From NCBI GenBank assembly GCA_965153455.1, contig OZ234493.1:35516213-35580212 (forward strand): DNA of 64,000 bases. Direction: 5' to 3'. This document shows, piece by piece, positions 40,501 to 53,700 of the stretch. How positions within the stretch are numbered: the first letter of the stretch is position 1; each line of letters begins with the position of its first letter. Under the pieces are notes generated by a model. It saw nothing but the letters and a program-made list of their open reading frames with translations. It ran no database searches and had not been told where the DNA came from. A program made the position numbers and the translations under genes. Source of the stretch: Sphagnum compactum. Taxonomy: Eukaryota; Bryophyta; Sphagnopsida; Sphagnales.

Positions 40501-43500
40501 TTTGCCAACCACTCCATGTTTCCGTAGAATTTGAGTCACTGTCAACACCAAATCTGTGGCAGTGACCCCCGTGCGTAGCTTGCCATCCAACTTAAAACCT
40601 ACAACCCCTGGGAGGACCATACTCATGGGCTGCAGCAAAAAAATTCAGACCTCTCAGTCTTGCACACCTTAAAGAACCATATGCAGAGGAGGACTTCTCA
40701 ATTGCTTTGACACCTCCACAAAAGGTTGTGCATTCAATGCCAATAGGTCTGATGGTAACCTCAGGAAATCCAATGATTCCCTCAAGATGGAGGGACTTCT
40801 TCTTGTTCAATGAAAAGCAACATAAAGCATGGACACGGTACAGAAACTCAAATTTTCCCCTAGTGAAATGTTATGAACATACTTGACCAAGCATTGCTGC
40901 TTCAGCCTCAATGCCTCCAACTCCCCAGCCTGCAACACCAAGCCCATCTATCATAGTTGTGTGTGAATCAGTTCCAACAAGGCTGTCAGGGTACAACACT
41001 CCATCGCTGTTGAAAACTACTCGAGCCAAATACTCCAAATTCACCTGCGCCAGGCCCTTGTATGAGATCATCTAATCACATTGATCAAAAGTCAGAGAGA
41101 CCAAACTGTCTCAACAAACTGCAGTGATTAAACAAACATAAACAGAATTAACGCATGACCGAGCATGAGCCTCCAATTAAAACAGCAACAGAACCAACCT
41201 GATGCACAATACCAGATCCTGGTGGCACCACAAGCATATTTTTGAAGGCAGTTGCCCCCCACTTCAAGAAAGCAAACCGTTCTTTGTTTCGGCCAAATTC
41301 CATCTCCATGTTTGCATGGAGTGCATTTGGTGACCTGGCAACATCTACCTGCACAGAATGGTCAATGACCAAATCAACGGGCACCTGCAAAAAGAGCCAA
41401 CAAAAACCATCTCCACTTGAGACAAATAACCTTATGAAAAGCACACCTCCAGCAGCACAGCCCAAATAGAACATCAAAATTGCAGTGGGATCCTGCAAAC
41501 TATGTCGACTGCAACTATAAATGTCACCAGAATGCAAACACTTTCAGTGCATTTTGTACACTCAATGAGGCCATGCTTCATGGCTCTCCCTGTAGATAGA
41601 AGCAAGGGTATAAGTAGAGCCAGATAACATCCCTTGCATCTCACACTCCTAATACAATTCAACAAAGCAGCTACAACACTGCTGATTGTAATGTAATGTG
41701 AGCAGAATTATCCTTCCAGCTTACCAAAGGATTAATCTTATCTGGGTCACCACCCAGACGTGTGATAGCATCCCGCATGGCAGCTAAATCAACCACAGCT
41801 GGCACTCCAGTAAAATCCTGTAGATGCACAGAAAATTGTGAGCAAATCCACTCTCTCTCTATATATATATCCTGTTGTTAGTCACCAAAACATATTGACT
41901 ACAACCAGCATTGTCAACTGCAATTTAAAAAGGCCAGTGTAGCCATGAAAGCATATCTCTCCCGCACACATTACTCTGACACACCTGCACCAAAAAATTA
42001 AAAAAAATTCAGAAGTGTGAAAGAGACAGCAAACCTGGAGAATGACACGAGCAGGTTTAAATGGGATTTCCACTTGTTTGGGAGCAGTTTGCTCCCAGTC
42101 CAGGATTTTTTCCACATCTGCCTTGAGGACCTGAAAATTATCACAATTCCGAATTGCAGATTCCAACAGATATCGGATGGAGTAGGGCAGTGTGTCTGCA
42201 CACACACATACACACACAGTGATCAACCCTAAGTACTAGAATCACCATAGACAGGCCAGTATCAAGGATAATCACATGATGAAATGTTGTTGCACACAAA
42301 AAAACACAAAAGGAGCAACAAGGAATATAGTCCTAGACAATGCCTGCTGTGCCCTACTATTGCAGAATATAAACTAACATAACCAATGCAATGACTCCAA
42401 ATCATATCTCGGAAGTGCAGCCAAACCCTAGCTCCCAAGCAACCAAACCAGATCTGATCTCCTCACAAAAGGAGACCCATCGTTTATTCATAGGACCATG
42501 ATGTTTGCCTTGTACAATACAGAGGGTTCAGTGTAACAGTTCAGCAATTTACCAACTCGTGGATCGTTCAGTTTGGGGAGGCTGTAGTATTTTCCATATG
42601 TGCCTCCACCTGGCTTGGGCAAATCGGTCAAGAGGCTTCCAAAAGGATTCTCAGTAGCTGCAACATGTCCAGACAGGCATGCATGCATGCATCAGAGAAG
42701 TCATTTACAGCTTACAAGCTGCTCCTCCACAAAGGTAAAATAGCTGTGTGGAAGATCAAGCAAGGTACAAAAGAAGCAAGAGCCTTGATTAGGATATCAG
42801 AATAGGTTAGGGTATGTCGGAAGTGGCGAGGATCTTCGCTTCCAACACAGCTTCAAACACATGAGAATCCTAGTCAGGTATTCCAAACAACTGCAACAAT
42901 TTCATCCCCGGCTATAAGACCTCGCAACGCCAATAAAAGAGCAAAAGATCCCCCGCCTCTCTCATGAGACGAAGAAGATCAAGCGCCTTTCGTCAAAATT
43001 GCAAAGTGAACTCGACAATACGATCAAGGATTTCAGGGCAGAGATCCGATCCAACAAACACTGCGGCCTTATATACAAGCAAAGCAGCACAAAAGCACTG
43101 GACATCACCCGCTTACGTACCGTGAGAGGAAGCCATCCTTGATCCGCCTTGTAAAATCCCCAAGGCCGCAGATGCCAGCACCCGAACACCGAGCGGCCTA
43201 CCAGATCTAAACCCCGCCGGAACAGCTAGAGCCCGCAGTACCGCACTCCCGCTGCTGCCGTCAAGCTGATGAGCCAAGCCCGCGACCGCAAAGCTCCGAC
43301 TGTACAATCTGGAGCCGTGCAATTCAGAAGAGGACAAGCGCCGCAGAGAATTCCTGCTGCAAACGGATGCTGCTGCTGCAAACCCTGAGACGGATAATAG
43401 ACGGGAAGTTGTGGAGGAGGCGATCAACTGCTGCGGCGTGCTATTACTGTAAAACTTAGCAGTAATGCCGGACGACACCTGATGGATCGGAGAAGAAGAC

Positions 43501-43604
43501 GACAACGATGTTGATGCTTCTGCTGCTGCTGCCGCTGGTCGCAGCCTGACAAATCCACCACTGCAGGCTCTCGAAAAGGACGATGCTATGGTGATGGTGT
43601 GCAT
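34578..43604 (-). CDS. ACO: Aconitate hydratase, organelle-targeted, 19 exons
   Basis: Aconitase interconverts citrate and isocitrate through cis-aconitate in the TCA and glyoxylate cycles. Exons: 43604-43121, 42657-42553, 42195-42035, 41817-41725, 41384-41199, 41044-40883, 40629-40485, 39971-39829, 39437-39381, 39094-39015, 38761-38686, 38436-38251, 37912-37845, 37491-37373, 37069-36948, 36740-36642, 36177-35698, 35469-35371, 34883-34578. All phases agree; total 3171 nt, 1056 residues. Residues 1-156 are an Ala/Ser/Arg-rich leader; MASSHATENPF then begins the conserved enzyme. The [4Fe-4S] ligands are Cys601 (SCTNTSNP) and Cys667/Cys670 ([12 protein letters not shown]), with the family's 66- and 3-residue spacing. 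Other marks: [15 protein letters not shown], and the swivel domain with [13 protein letters not shown] and [13 protein letters not shown]. The start is the only ATG upstream of Met157; the frame above has only TTG. The internal Met at 43136 could give a 900-residue cytosolic form. Confidence 0.96.
40217..40366 (+). repeat. Dispersed repeat inside aconitase intron 7
   Basis: This intronic segment resembles 11907-12040 and 12069-12135, sharing GAGTGTCACTCA, CAGACCATC, AGTGACTAACTGCCAT-like, TGACTTCATCA and TTTCAGGCAAAC blocks. It lies between exons 7 and 8 and does not disturb splice sites. Confidence 0.6.
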
Positions 43605-43906
43605 TATGAGCTGACGCGGCCCCGGATTGTTGTACAGCAATGACTCTGACTTGTGACCCGCAGTCCTTGCATACTCTAGCTAATCACGAGCCCTACTCAC
43701 ACCAACACACACCCCCCTCCCCCCCCGCCCCGTTTTTTTTTCTTTATCCCTGCAATTCCGCTCCCACTGCCAGTGCCGTTCGCCGTATTTTATGAAAATC
43801 CTACTCACCCCGTCGTCGTTTTGTTCTCAGCGTCACGTCTCTGCTGCTGATCTCGCTCTATCTCCACTCGCGGGCGCTCTCTCTTTCTTTCTTTCTCGAT
43901 CACGCG

Positions 43907-43947
<41 letters not shown>

Positions 43948-44140
43948 CCAAGAATGAGTGAAAGAAGGCGGAATTGGCACACAAGGATGCGATGATCACG
44001 GGTGGGGTGTGTGCGTTTGTTGTCTCTTGAGAACGGCGAAGGGGTTGGTCCCGTGTGTCGTCCGGAGATCGCGTGTCGTGACGCGCCGCTTGGCGCCGCG
44101 ACAAGTGTAGGAACCGGCGGGTGGATACCCGGTTCTTGGG
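43605..44140 (-). promoter_or_regulatory. Aconitase upstream region with a (CT)n tract
   Basis: GC-richer DNA upstream of the first ATG, with C and T runs at 43710-43742 and a CT dinucleotide run at 43912-43944 (about 16 units). CT/GA runs are common in plant 5' UTRs and core promoters. Promoter function is inferred from position. The minus-strand frames rich in Arg-Glu here are products of the (GA)n run. Confidence 0.45.
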
Positions 44141-44860
44141 AGGCCAAAATTCAATAAACCCATTTTCACCAATTTTGAAGCCTACTCAAAAACTTAAGTA
44201 CATACTGGGCGGTGGTTTTGCGGTGCGAAATTCCGCACAAATGCGAAAAATAAGAATGTTCCGGGTAATGATACCCTTGTTGTATATTCCTTTTTTTTGG
44301 GGACCCAAAACCACCAAATTTCAAAAAATAAAATTGCCATTCACATTTCCACTCAATTCCCTTATTTTGTTTGTGTGTATATTTGTGTCGGGTGAGGACC
44401 AAGGACCTTCTTGGGGGCTCTACTGAGAATGAGGGCTCCATGTGTGTATAGAGTTAGTTGAGCACTGGACCCAAATTCCAACAACAACCCCCCCTTTTGA
44501 GCCCTGTTTGAGTTCCCTACCTGGTGTAAAGATCTTGATGCGCAAGACCGCACTTTTCACAACAGCCCCTGAAAGAGAGCTATTCAAGTTCCTTACCCGG
44601 TCTAAAGAATTTGATTTATTTTGAAAGGAGAAGATAGCATCTTAAGGGTAAAGTCCCTCATTTTCAAGAGACCTTACACACAAGGTGCCTTCATGGCAGA
44701 AATTTTATTGACAATAAGACAACCTCCACATCCATTAGAAAAATTCCACCATTCTTTACCTGAATCACGACATCTTTCCATTAGGCTGCTACAATCACAG
44801 CTTCCATGATTACGTCACCTTTTCATTATTTTACACCCGTAGCCACCTCATAATTCTCTC
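44141..44860. other. Spacer, nothing recognised
   Basis: Short frames only. The phrase GAG(C/T)TCC(T/C)TACC(T/C)GGT(G/C)TAAAGA recurs at about 44510 and 44588. No gene. Confidence 0.45.
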
Positions 44861-44862
44861 AT

Positions 44863-45010
44863 CAAGCATTGACCAAATGAAAGAGTTATATAAGTGCAAC
44901 TGCATGCAACTCACCACAAAATGACATCCTCATAATTCTACCATTCAAGCATTGACCAAATGAAAGAGTTATATAAGTGCAACTGCATGCAACTCACCAC
45001 AAAATGACAT
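44863..45010. repeat. 83-bp tandem duplication
   Basis: CAAGCATTGACCAAATGAAA starts at 44863 and 44946. The 65 bases that follow, through CACAAAATGACAT, are almost identical in the two copies. The second copy is truncated at its end. Confidence 0.9.
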
Positions 45011-45412
45011 TTATCGTTTTGTGAGAACATGTTCCCAAAGTGTTTAACATTGATTCGTCATGTATTTTCAACACGGTTGCAACTCTGCAATTACATGGGA
45101 AAGCACCTTTCCATGCAGCAGCAAGAAACAAAGCCCTATGTCTCTGGCTTTCCATTAGGTTGTTCTCTTCAACTTAGCCTAATGGAGAGGGAACCTTAGT
45201 CCAACTATAGCCACAATGTGTACCCAGTAGTAAGGTCCTCCGCCTTCTAAACACTAGGTCTAATATCCCTCCTACTCTTGTCTCCTTTTGAACTCCATAT
45301 GTTGAAGCATATTTGCTTTCCCTCTAGCCTCCTGGTGGGTAAGGCCCATGGGTGAGGAAATTCCCAAAAACTCAACCACCCTAAACCCTCCTTGCCTTTA
45401 GGCCCCATTTTT

Positions 45413-45660
45413 GGGAATTGCCCCACTTTGTGGCATTACCCTAGATTGCCTCATCCTCCTGGGCCCCTTTGTTTGGGAATTGCCCCACTTTGTGGCTTTA
45501 CCCTACATTGCCTCATCCTCCCTTTGGGCCCCTAGTTCGGGAATTGCCCCACTTTGTGGCTTTACCCTACATTGCCTCATCCTCCCGGGCCCCTAGTTCG
45601 GGAATTGCCCCACTTTGTGGCTTTACCCTACATTGCCTCATCCTCCTAGGCCCCTTAAGT
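45413..45660. repeat. 61-64-bp minisatellite, four copies
   Basis: Copies begin GGGAATTGCCCCACTTTGTG at 45413, 45475, 45539 and 45600. Each continues with a TTACCCTA.ATTGCCTCATCC block and a variable GGCCCCT linker. High identity points to recent expansion. Frames through it are repeat translations, not genes. Confidence 0.92.
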
Positions 45661-48410
45661 GGAATGCCTAGGGCAGGGGCTTTCCATTACAAGTACAAAT
45701 TAATAACCTGATAATGAGTTTTGGGTTTTTTTTATGAAGGATCTTCTTCCAATATTTTTGTGAGTTATTTTGTGGGAGAGACCAAGTGGTGATGGTGGTT
45801 TAGTAGTAGCACCACAAACTGTTCAAATAAAGCTTCCTGACTCAAACAGGGTCTGGTTTTACCAAAGCACTTATTTGTTCTTGAAAGACAAGTTGCTTCA
45901 GAACTACATCCCAAGTGGAATCATAGTTATGAATTTGTAAACAATTGTAGTAGGGTAGCTCAATGTTATCACGAGGGCACACTATGAAACATGACTCGGG
46001 ATTGTTAAATCTTCCTATTGAAACCCTCATATGGTGTTTCTTTTATTGGCAAATTTTTGCCACAATTCAACCTGAAATATATGGTTTCAACCTATACAAA
46101 GGATTTTTCATGGAAAAAATGACACACTTTCACCAGATTTTGAAAAATAAAATCAAATCAAATGGCCAGACTTTTATGATAAGTCCGGGTAGGAAGCCAA
46201 GAACATAGAAAGATTCTGTCTTTTTTTTAACATATTAATATATAACCAAACTTGGCTAAATTACTTTTCATATCATCGTCGTCGCTTTGGCTACATCACA
46301 AAATCCTTGAAAGAAACCCTGCCCTTATATGGCAAACTAGAGTTCCTAAAACGAAGCACTCATGTGCCAAAACTTGAAAATAAACCTTCATTAAATTATG
46401 TTACAATTTATTGGCCAATATATAATATACTATCTTCAAATGACATTTGTGGTGTCAAGATTATCAAAAACTTAATATCTTTAAAATCACATGCCAGGGT
46501 TGAGACCACCCCCATCCAGATTCATCTAAAACTGTGACTCATTTGAAACCAAACCAGCCACAGTGAACCCCCAGCACCCACTAGCGCACCATGAAGGATG
46601 GATGGATGGTAAGTGATTAGGAAACAGTTTTCTGTCGGGTTCCACTTCCCTGGTTAACCATGGTGGTTAGCTCAGTTGCTTTTTTTAAACCAGCTAACAA
46701 CCCACAAGCAAGCAGGTTGTTAGTAGGTAGGTAGTAAAAACAGCCCTTACCCATGTATAAACCATCTACTTACCTGGTAGTTATCTATTTTCTTACCTAT
46801 CTGCCTATATATGAAACCTATTTCCAACAGAATTGTTACCAAGGTGAAATCAAATATTAACTCAGTTGAGGGTATTATGATGCTCCAACCCTTCCAACAT
46901 GTTTTTTTCTCTTTCACTCCATCACTCATTGTTTTGAGGACTCATTAAAGTCATCCATAAAGTCAAGAAAAGACAGCACCAGAAACTCTCCCCCCCTCCC
47001 CCCTCTTTGGTCTCGTAGGTGATGAGATTTCAAAAAACAGGGAAAAGAAGTACACCGGGCTTCTCAGTGGGGGCATGAAACTCAATTTTGGTGGTAATCT
47101 GAGTTCGTTCGCCTCACGATATGTATGTGTCCTGTAGCTATATATATATGTTCTCGAGCCTCATGGATTTAATCCTGAGTCTCAGCAGCATTTCATACCC
47201 TTATTTGATAAAATTTCATGACTTTGCGGATAACAACAACAGCCAGGAGAGGGGATGAAGCATCAAATGAGGGGGTGAAACTCAGGCCCAACAACGACAG
47301 GGCATGACTTTACGGGGGAAAAGCTTTAATACTATTTCCTTGATTGATTCTCACTTTCATTCCTTGTTTCCTAAAATTTTCAACAATTATGTGTTCTGAG
47401 AAAACAGAGAAGACCTTAAATAAGAATAGAGTCCTTACCGCAAAGTACTGCCTGCTTCATTTTTTTCCCTGACTGCCCCTTTGCCTGTCCAAGCTGTGTT
47501 GGGAGGTTTCCAGACACATTTTGATGCTGCCCATTATAGTCTTGGGGTCCTCTTATGCACAAGTTTTGTTGTTTTTTTACCAAAACTTTGCGAATATTTT
47601 TGGAAAAATGTGTTTCTCTAGTGTGAAATTGACTAATTTTGCAAATTTTGCTAATTTTTTTGAAAATTTAGTAACCATTTAATATTAAAAATTTGAGGGA
47701 AAAAAAACCCTGATCATGTCATATGTAATTGCAACCCAAATCGTGTTATATTAATATCCACCATGATCCTCACGAAAAAAAATTTGACTATATCATTCAA
47801 AACCAATTGTAGTCCATATTTTGAAACATTGGAATTCAGGGATACAGCCATCCATGGGGGAAAATTTAGGGTGAGTAATCAACACTTTGTATATTATAAA
47901 CGATGTTTCTTTTTTCAATTTTGTTATGTAACCAAGGTGGCAATCTTCCATAAGGTGGTTTAGCCAATTTTGGTTATTAAAAATATTAAAGGAAAATTCT
48001 TAACCTTCTTGTTTATTTTTGACTACTTACTTTAATTGTGTTTAGAAATCTCACAATTTTGTTCAGATTTTTTCTTTTTTGGAATTTTTTTTCAAAAAAT
48101 CATTGAATTTGTGACATTTTATTTCAATTTTTTTGCAATAATGTGAAATTTTGCACCAAAAAAGAAGTTGATCATGAATGGACTTCCCAACTATGAAACC
48201 AAACCTATAATTAAATTTGGAACCAAAGATCAAAATGAAAACCAAACTTATGTGTTAATTTAAAGTAAGCTAAATCAAAAATCAAACCAAAAATCATTAC
48301 TAGCATTGTGTGTCTGAATTATTTTAATTAGCTCATTGTCAACAAATGTACAACCCCAAGGAAAAAAAAACCTTAATCTTTAAGTTTTGTGCAAAATTAA
48401 ACTAACCTAA
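45661..48410. other. AT-rich spacer, nothing certain
   Basis: A minus-strand frame at 45842-46030 (62 codons) has a coding-like composition but no recognised motif. At 46590-46800 there are GGATGGATGG and TAGGTAGGTAG runs like those near 26370. TATATATATA lies at about 47141. No gene is supported. Confidence 0.4.
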
Positions 48411-48852
48411 CACTACTAGGAAATGCGTCCTAGTTCACTATGAGTTTCACTAGATTTTTGAATGAATTTGGACATTTTTACCTAGTGAAATTGTTTAACC
48501 CCCTAATGAACAGGGACCAGTTGCTACGGACAATGACTTGTTTCATTAGTATCTAGTGAAACAAAATTACTTTCAAGTGAAATGCAAATTTACTAAACCA
48601 TTCACTTGCTAGTTAATTAACTAACCAGTATGGAAATTAGTTAAATTTTAATTATTTAACATATAATATTATTGATAATTTCATGATTTTTAAAGCTTAT
48701 TATTTATTGACACGTGTCACTACCTACGTTACGATAAAAACCTAGCCTAAGTAGGTAGGTAGGCCACGTAATTAACCTAGGCACCTAACCTAAAAATTTG
48801 ATAGGAGAATATTCGGTCAACATACCATTGTTGACCACACACAATACCACCC

Positions 48853-48909
48853 ATGAGGTTTGATAACTTGGCCTTTGGAATGGGGGCAAACACCTTTACC
48901 ATCAAACCA
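48853..48909 (-). other. tRNA-like relic within the CACTA element
   Basis: The minus strand reads TGGTTTGATGGTAAAGG (A-box-like) and ends AGTTATCAAACCT (degraded B box), about 54 bases across. Less well preserved than the relic at 8793-8848. Confidence 0.3.
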
Positions 48910-49264
48910 CCCCACTTGTTGTGATAATATGCTACATTACATTCTATTTATCAAATACTTCATTTTAAACATTACAAAAACATAAACTTTGAAAATTCAT
49001 ATCTTATTGAGATTTTGTTCAAATGAAATGATCAAGTTCACTCTTTTTTTTAATTCAATAATGTACATAATTACATTTATTTCCTTTTGAAAGTTTAAAA
49101 TCATTTGAACAAAAAAAAGTTGAATATCATTATTCAATAACATTTCAATGACCATTCTTTTGAAAGAAAAAAGGTTTAGTAAATGGATTTTTTTTGTTAA
49201 TATAATAATACTACTTATGTTAAACTACTTTCAATTACTATATGACTGTTTTTCATTAATTTAA

Positions 49265-50150
49265 ATTATTTCACCCTACATTATTTATGGCTATTTATGG
49301 CTATTCTCGATTACTTTTGGTTATTTTTGGCTATTTCACCCTAGGCTACTTTTGGTTATTTTAAGATATTTTTGGCTATTTTAACTTATTTCACCTAAGG
49401 TTATTTTCAGTTGTTGTAAGTTTTTTTTGCTATTCTATGTTATTTTTGGCTATTATAAATTATTTCAATTTAGACTACTTGCAGTTATTATAGATTATTT
49501 TTGGCTATTTTAACTTATTTCACCTTAGGCTATTTTCAGTTATTATAAGTTTTTTTATCTATTCTATGTTATTTTTGGCTATTGTAAATTATTTCAATTT
49601 AGACTACTTATAGTTATTACAAGTTACTTTTGGCTATTGAAAATTATTTCACCTTAAGTTATTTTTGTTTATTATAAATTATTTCACCTTAGATTATTTT
49701 TAGCAATCCTAAGCAATTATAATATATGGCTATTGGTTGTTCTTTTATTAGTGCTATTGGTGGTTATTAATGGCTATTGGTGGTTATTCTATTAATGGCT
49801 ATTCGTGATTAATCTATTAATGGCTATTGGTGGTTATTCTATTAATGGCTATTGGTGGTTATTCTATTAATAACTATTAGTGATTATTCCGTTGTAAGCC
49901 ATTGGTGGTTATTTTATCGGTGGTTATTGATGGCAATTTTATCAATGGTTATTAATGGTTATTGTATTATAAATTATTGTTGGTTATTATATGTTATATT
50001 ACAACTATTGGTGATTATTATATTATAAATTATTGTTTGATATTCTATGTTATAATATCATAGGCTATTGGTAGTTATTATATTATAGGGTATTTAAAAT
50101 TATTTTTCATAGGTTATTATTTTCTATTCTAAGTTATTTTTACCTTTGAT
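49265..50150. repeat. AT-rich tandem arrays inside the CACTA element
   Basis: At about 49300-49700 a unit of about 130 bp repeats (CTATTCTATGTTATTTTTGG at about 49429 and 49559), built from TTATTTTTGGCTATT words. At 49750-49900 a unit of about 30 bp (ATGGCTATTGGTGGTTATTC) repeats at least four times. The part from about 50200 to 50520 is written in the complement (AATAACCTAAAG, AATAGCCTATAATAAC), so the interior as a whole is roughly an inverted repeat. Confidence 0.7.
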
Positions 50151-50709
50151 CATTATATTTTGTTTTAGATTATTTTAAAGTTATTATGCTTAGGAGAAAA
50201 TGATTTATAATAACATTAAGTAGAATGACCTTGAATAATTTAAAGTATAACTTGAAATAACATATATTAATTTAAAATAAAATAACCTAAAGTATAGCCT
50301 AAAGTTAGTCGAATAATTTAATTTTAAATAAATTAAAATATTATAATAAACTAGTTAAGATATTTTAAAGTAAAATATCATATAATAATTTAGGGTACAA
50401 TAATTTATAATAGCCTATAATAACATAAAATATAAGTTAAAATAACTAAAGTAGCTTAAAATAATATAGGGTATATCACAAAGTAACATAGATATAATAT
50501 TTTTAAAAACATAAAAATAAACCTATTTGCTTTAGTAAATTGCAATAGTAAATTATGTTAACTAGAAATGAAACATGATGTCTACATAATGATATTATAA
50601 TGAAATAACTTTCACTAGGTTAAATCAGTAAAATGCAATGAAGTTATTTCACTTTTAAGGTCCCATAGTGATTTAAGCTAGTAAATTACACCCCACTTTG
50701 GTAGTAGTG

Positions 50710-53700
50710 TAAGATCATAGATGGTGTTATATTGGTTCAAGTTTAATTTGACAACAAAATCTAATTTGATCGTTGTTTTTAAAAGCTTTAAATTGGTTAT
50801 GCACCAAATTTTGATCCCCCTTTTCCAATTTTTGGAATGTAACATTACTTCATTGCCAAACTTCAATGAATTGACTACAATTATGTCAAACATAGCCCAC
50901 AATCATGTTTAACCAAATAAATGGATATTTATCCTTACATCATATTGAATTATTTATGTAGGAGAGACTAGTTATTATATTGGTGGTTGTCTCACACCCC
51001 CAATTACCTACTTGTTGCTGCAACCAAGTATGTGTTATTTAAGGTGGTGGTAAAATACAAAGCAATCCAAATAGGGACTTGTATGGCTCGAGGATGGGAC
51101 ATCCTTCCTCTTTAGTTAAATGTATTTTAGTTTCAATATTATATTCTTCTTTTAAACCAAAATGGCCTTCACCCCTTCCGTATTTTAATAACTTAATATA
51201 ATTTGTGGTTATGAATCTAGTAGGTATTGTTATTGCTTGTACACAATAATAATAAACAAAAACAACATCATCTTGAATATTCAACAACTAGTTGGCTACT
51301 ATTGATTAGCATTGTGTATCTAAATCAATTGCGATCAGCCATATCTTTTTGTGTGAAATTTGTCACCCACATGACACGGAGAAGATTTCCTAATCATAAT
51401 ATTTTATTTTATTTTTAAAATCCATACTTAGAACTAACATAAAGGATTTTGCCAATATTTACAACAATTTTAAAAGGTGGTCAAAATTAGAAGGATTCTT
51501 AAGTGTTGGTAAATTCTATTTTTTCTAAACCAAATTTGGCTACAATAGGCTATGTGTGAATGCAATTTGTACTAATATCAATATTTTATTTTATTAAAAA
51601 AATTAAACCTTTTGGTATCAAGTTTTTCAATTTCTCAAAATGGCAACTTTTCAAAAAACAAAAAAGAACAAATAGTTGAATTTACACTAAAAAAATCAAA
51701 ACTTTCCAAAAACAATTCAAATTTTTTTTTGAAAAAATGAAAAAATTGTCTAAAAACAAACAAACAAACCAAAAAAAAACATTAGTTGAGATGTTGAGGA
51801 AAATTGTTACACACACATCATTACAATTATTATGGTAAAATCTTTCATGGTAGTGATTTTTCGCTCGTACAAAAAAAGGTCATTATGGAAAGATTAGTTG
51901 ATTAAATGCCCATAGAAACCTAAATATATGCCTACTATTCATTTTCCAAAATATAGTAGTGTGGCATGTGCCATTAGCCCAAGTATGACTAGGACCTTCA
52001 CAATAAAATTCAATTTGACAAAATAATTTAATTTTTAAATTAATATATAATGATAAAAATTACTTAAATTTCTCTCTTTTTCTAAGGAGGGAGTGGAGCA
52101 CCTTACATTCAAAAATTACAAAATCACTTCCAAGAAATCTCCCTTAATTTTTTTTAACAATACCAAAAGCTTGTCCCAATTTTCTTAAAATATTTAATTT
52201 TGATTTCTTGATTTTTTTGACAAAATTGCTCAATATTCAATAAATATTGCACCATAGATCTAAACACTACTAAATCACCTTGGTGCACCCTTTCTCATTA
52301 AAGGCTTTTCAATAGTGCCAATAGCATAATAATGAAATGTGGTGGCTTGGGAAATGTCATGCACTATCATATCTAAATGTTTAAATTGTTTACCAAAACA
52401 TATCAACATAAACTCCTATTACACAAGTGCACACACATAATCAAATCACTACACCTCGAAGGAATCGAAGCCTTTAATTTAAGCAAAGAAACTTGCTTGG
52501 AAAACTTTACAACACAAAACACATCATAATTTTCAATTACTCAAAAACAAACATACAAAAATATTTTTCACAAAACTTGAAGTTTCAAAAATCATGAATG
52601 AAATTCCAAAGAACAAAAACAAGGTATTATCCTAAATTACTAAAAAGAACATTTTTTCACATTAAGACTATTTTACTTACTTAAAATATCTAATTAAGTT
52701 ATGTTAAGGGGTGAAATTGCAGCCCCCAATCATTACCGTCCTCCAAAAGGTGAGACCAAGGGAACAAAGTCAACATCTTATTACTCAATAGAAAAAAAAT
52801 TACCCTCGCTAACTTATTTTACTCAAGTAATAAATAAGAGTCATACAAAGAACAAATGAAAAAGGTGAGGTTTGTTGTCCAATAACAAACCTATCATCCT
52901 GTATGTAGGCTAATCTAACGGGGTAGGGGAAGAAAATAGAAAATGGCAGTATGGGAAATGATCATAACCCAAGAGTACTTACTCTCCAAGGTTCTATAGT
53001 ACCTTCAATGCCCTTGGGTGTTGCCCTAGTGGGGTATGTAAACTTCTTACAACTATTTTCCCACCTCAGCCAAGGTTACAAGCCTTTTAATGACTATGCT
53101 TGCCGCTTGCACCACTTTAAAATGTCTCCCCACTACTTTCTATTGTTTGTAGCACACTTCATCCATTCATAGCCATTACCTACCACCTATAACATTATAT
53201 TTTCATTTATAAGCAGCTACATGCTAATATTCTCCCCCTTTTTTCTACCACCAAGTATTAGCTCTTACCTTCCTATGGCAATTAGTAACTTATTACTCCA
53301 GAAGCTACCAAGTGATATTCATCTTTACTTTATGTTTTAAAAGAAATACATAATTACCATGTCAAGGAACATCCTACTTGGTATAATATCAAACTACTCG
53401 ACCTTCCACACATCCTAACAAATTACATACACACCAAAACACATTGGATTCCTCAACCATTTTCCATTAAAATCACACTCAAATACAACTAAATTTCCTC
53501 ACTACTCTATCCTCCCTAATAATACAATACACACTTTTCAAGAGAGTCCTTCATTCCAACCTCCAACTATAAAGGTATTGAATGCCTTAAAAGTTCCCCA
53601 ACACCTCCTCTAATCTTCCTTCTTCACAAATCATACAAAGCCCACATCGACCCCAAGAAAATAAAGCACTTATCTTAATCCCTTCCTAAAAATCTTTTAA

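Larger units (their letters stand above)
48411..50709. mobile_element. Non-autonomous CACTA (En/Spm) transposon, complete
   Basis: The left end is CACTACTAGGAAATGCG and the right end is TTTGGTAGTAGTG, giving an 8-bp perfect terminal CACTACTA. Both ends are flanked by TAA (48408-48410 and 50710-50712), the 3-bp target duplication of the CACTA superfamily. Subterminal motifs of type TTTCACTAG/CTAGTGAAA recur in both ends (about 48440-48580 and 50600-50660), as expected for transposase binding sites. The 2.3-kb interior has no transposase frame; it holds AT-rich tandem arrays and a tRNA-like relic, so it depends on a partner element elsewhere. Confidence 0.82.

Noticed and set aside
43805-44147. 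Arg-Glu-rich frames upstream of aconitase
   Set aside because: Translations of the CT/GA dinucleotide run at 43912-43944.
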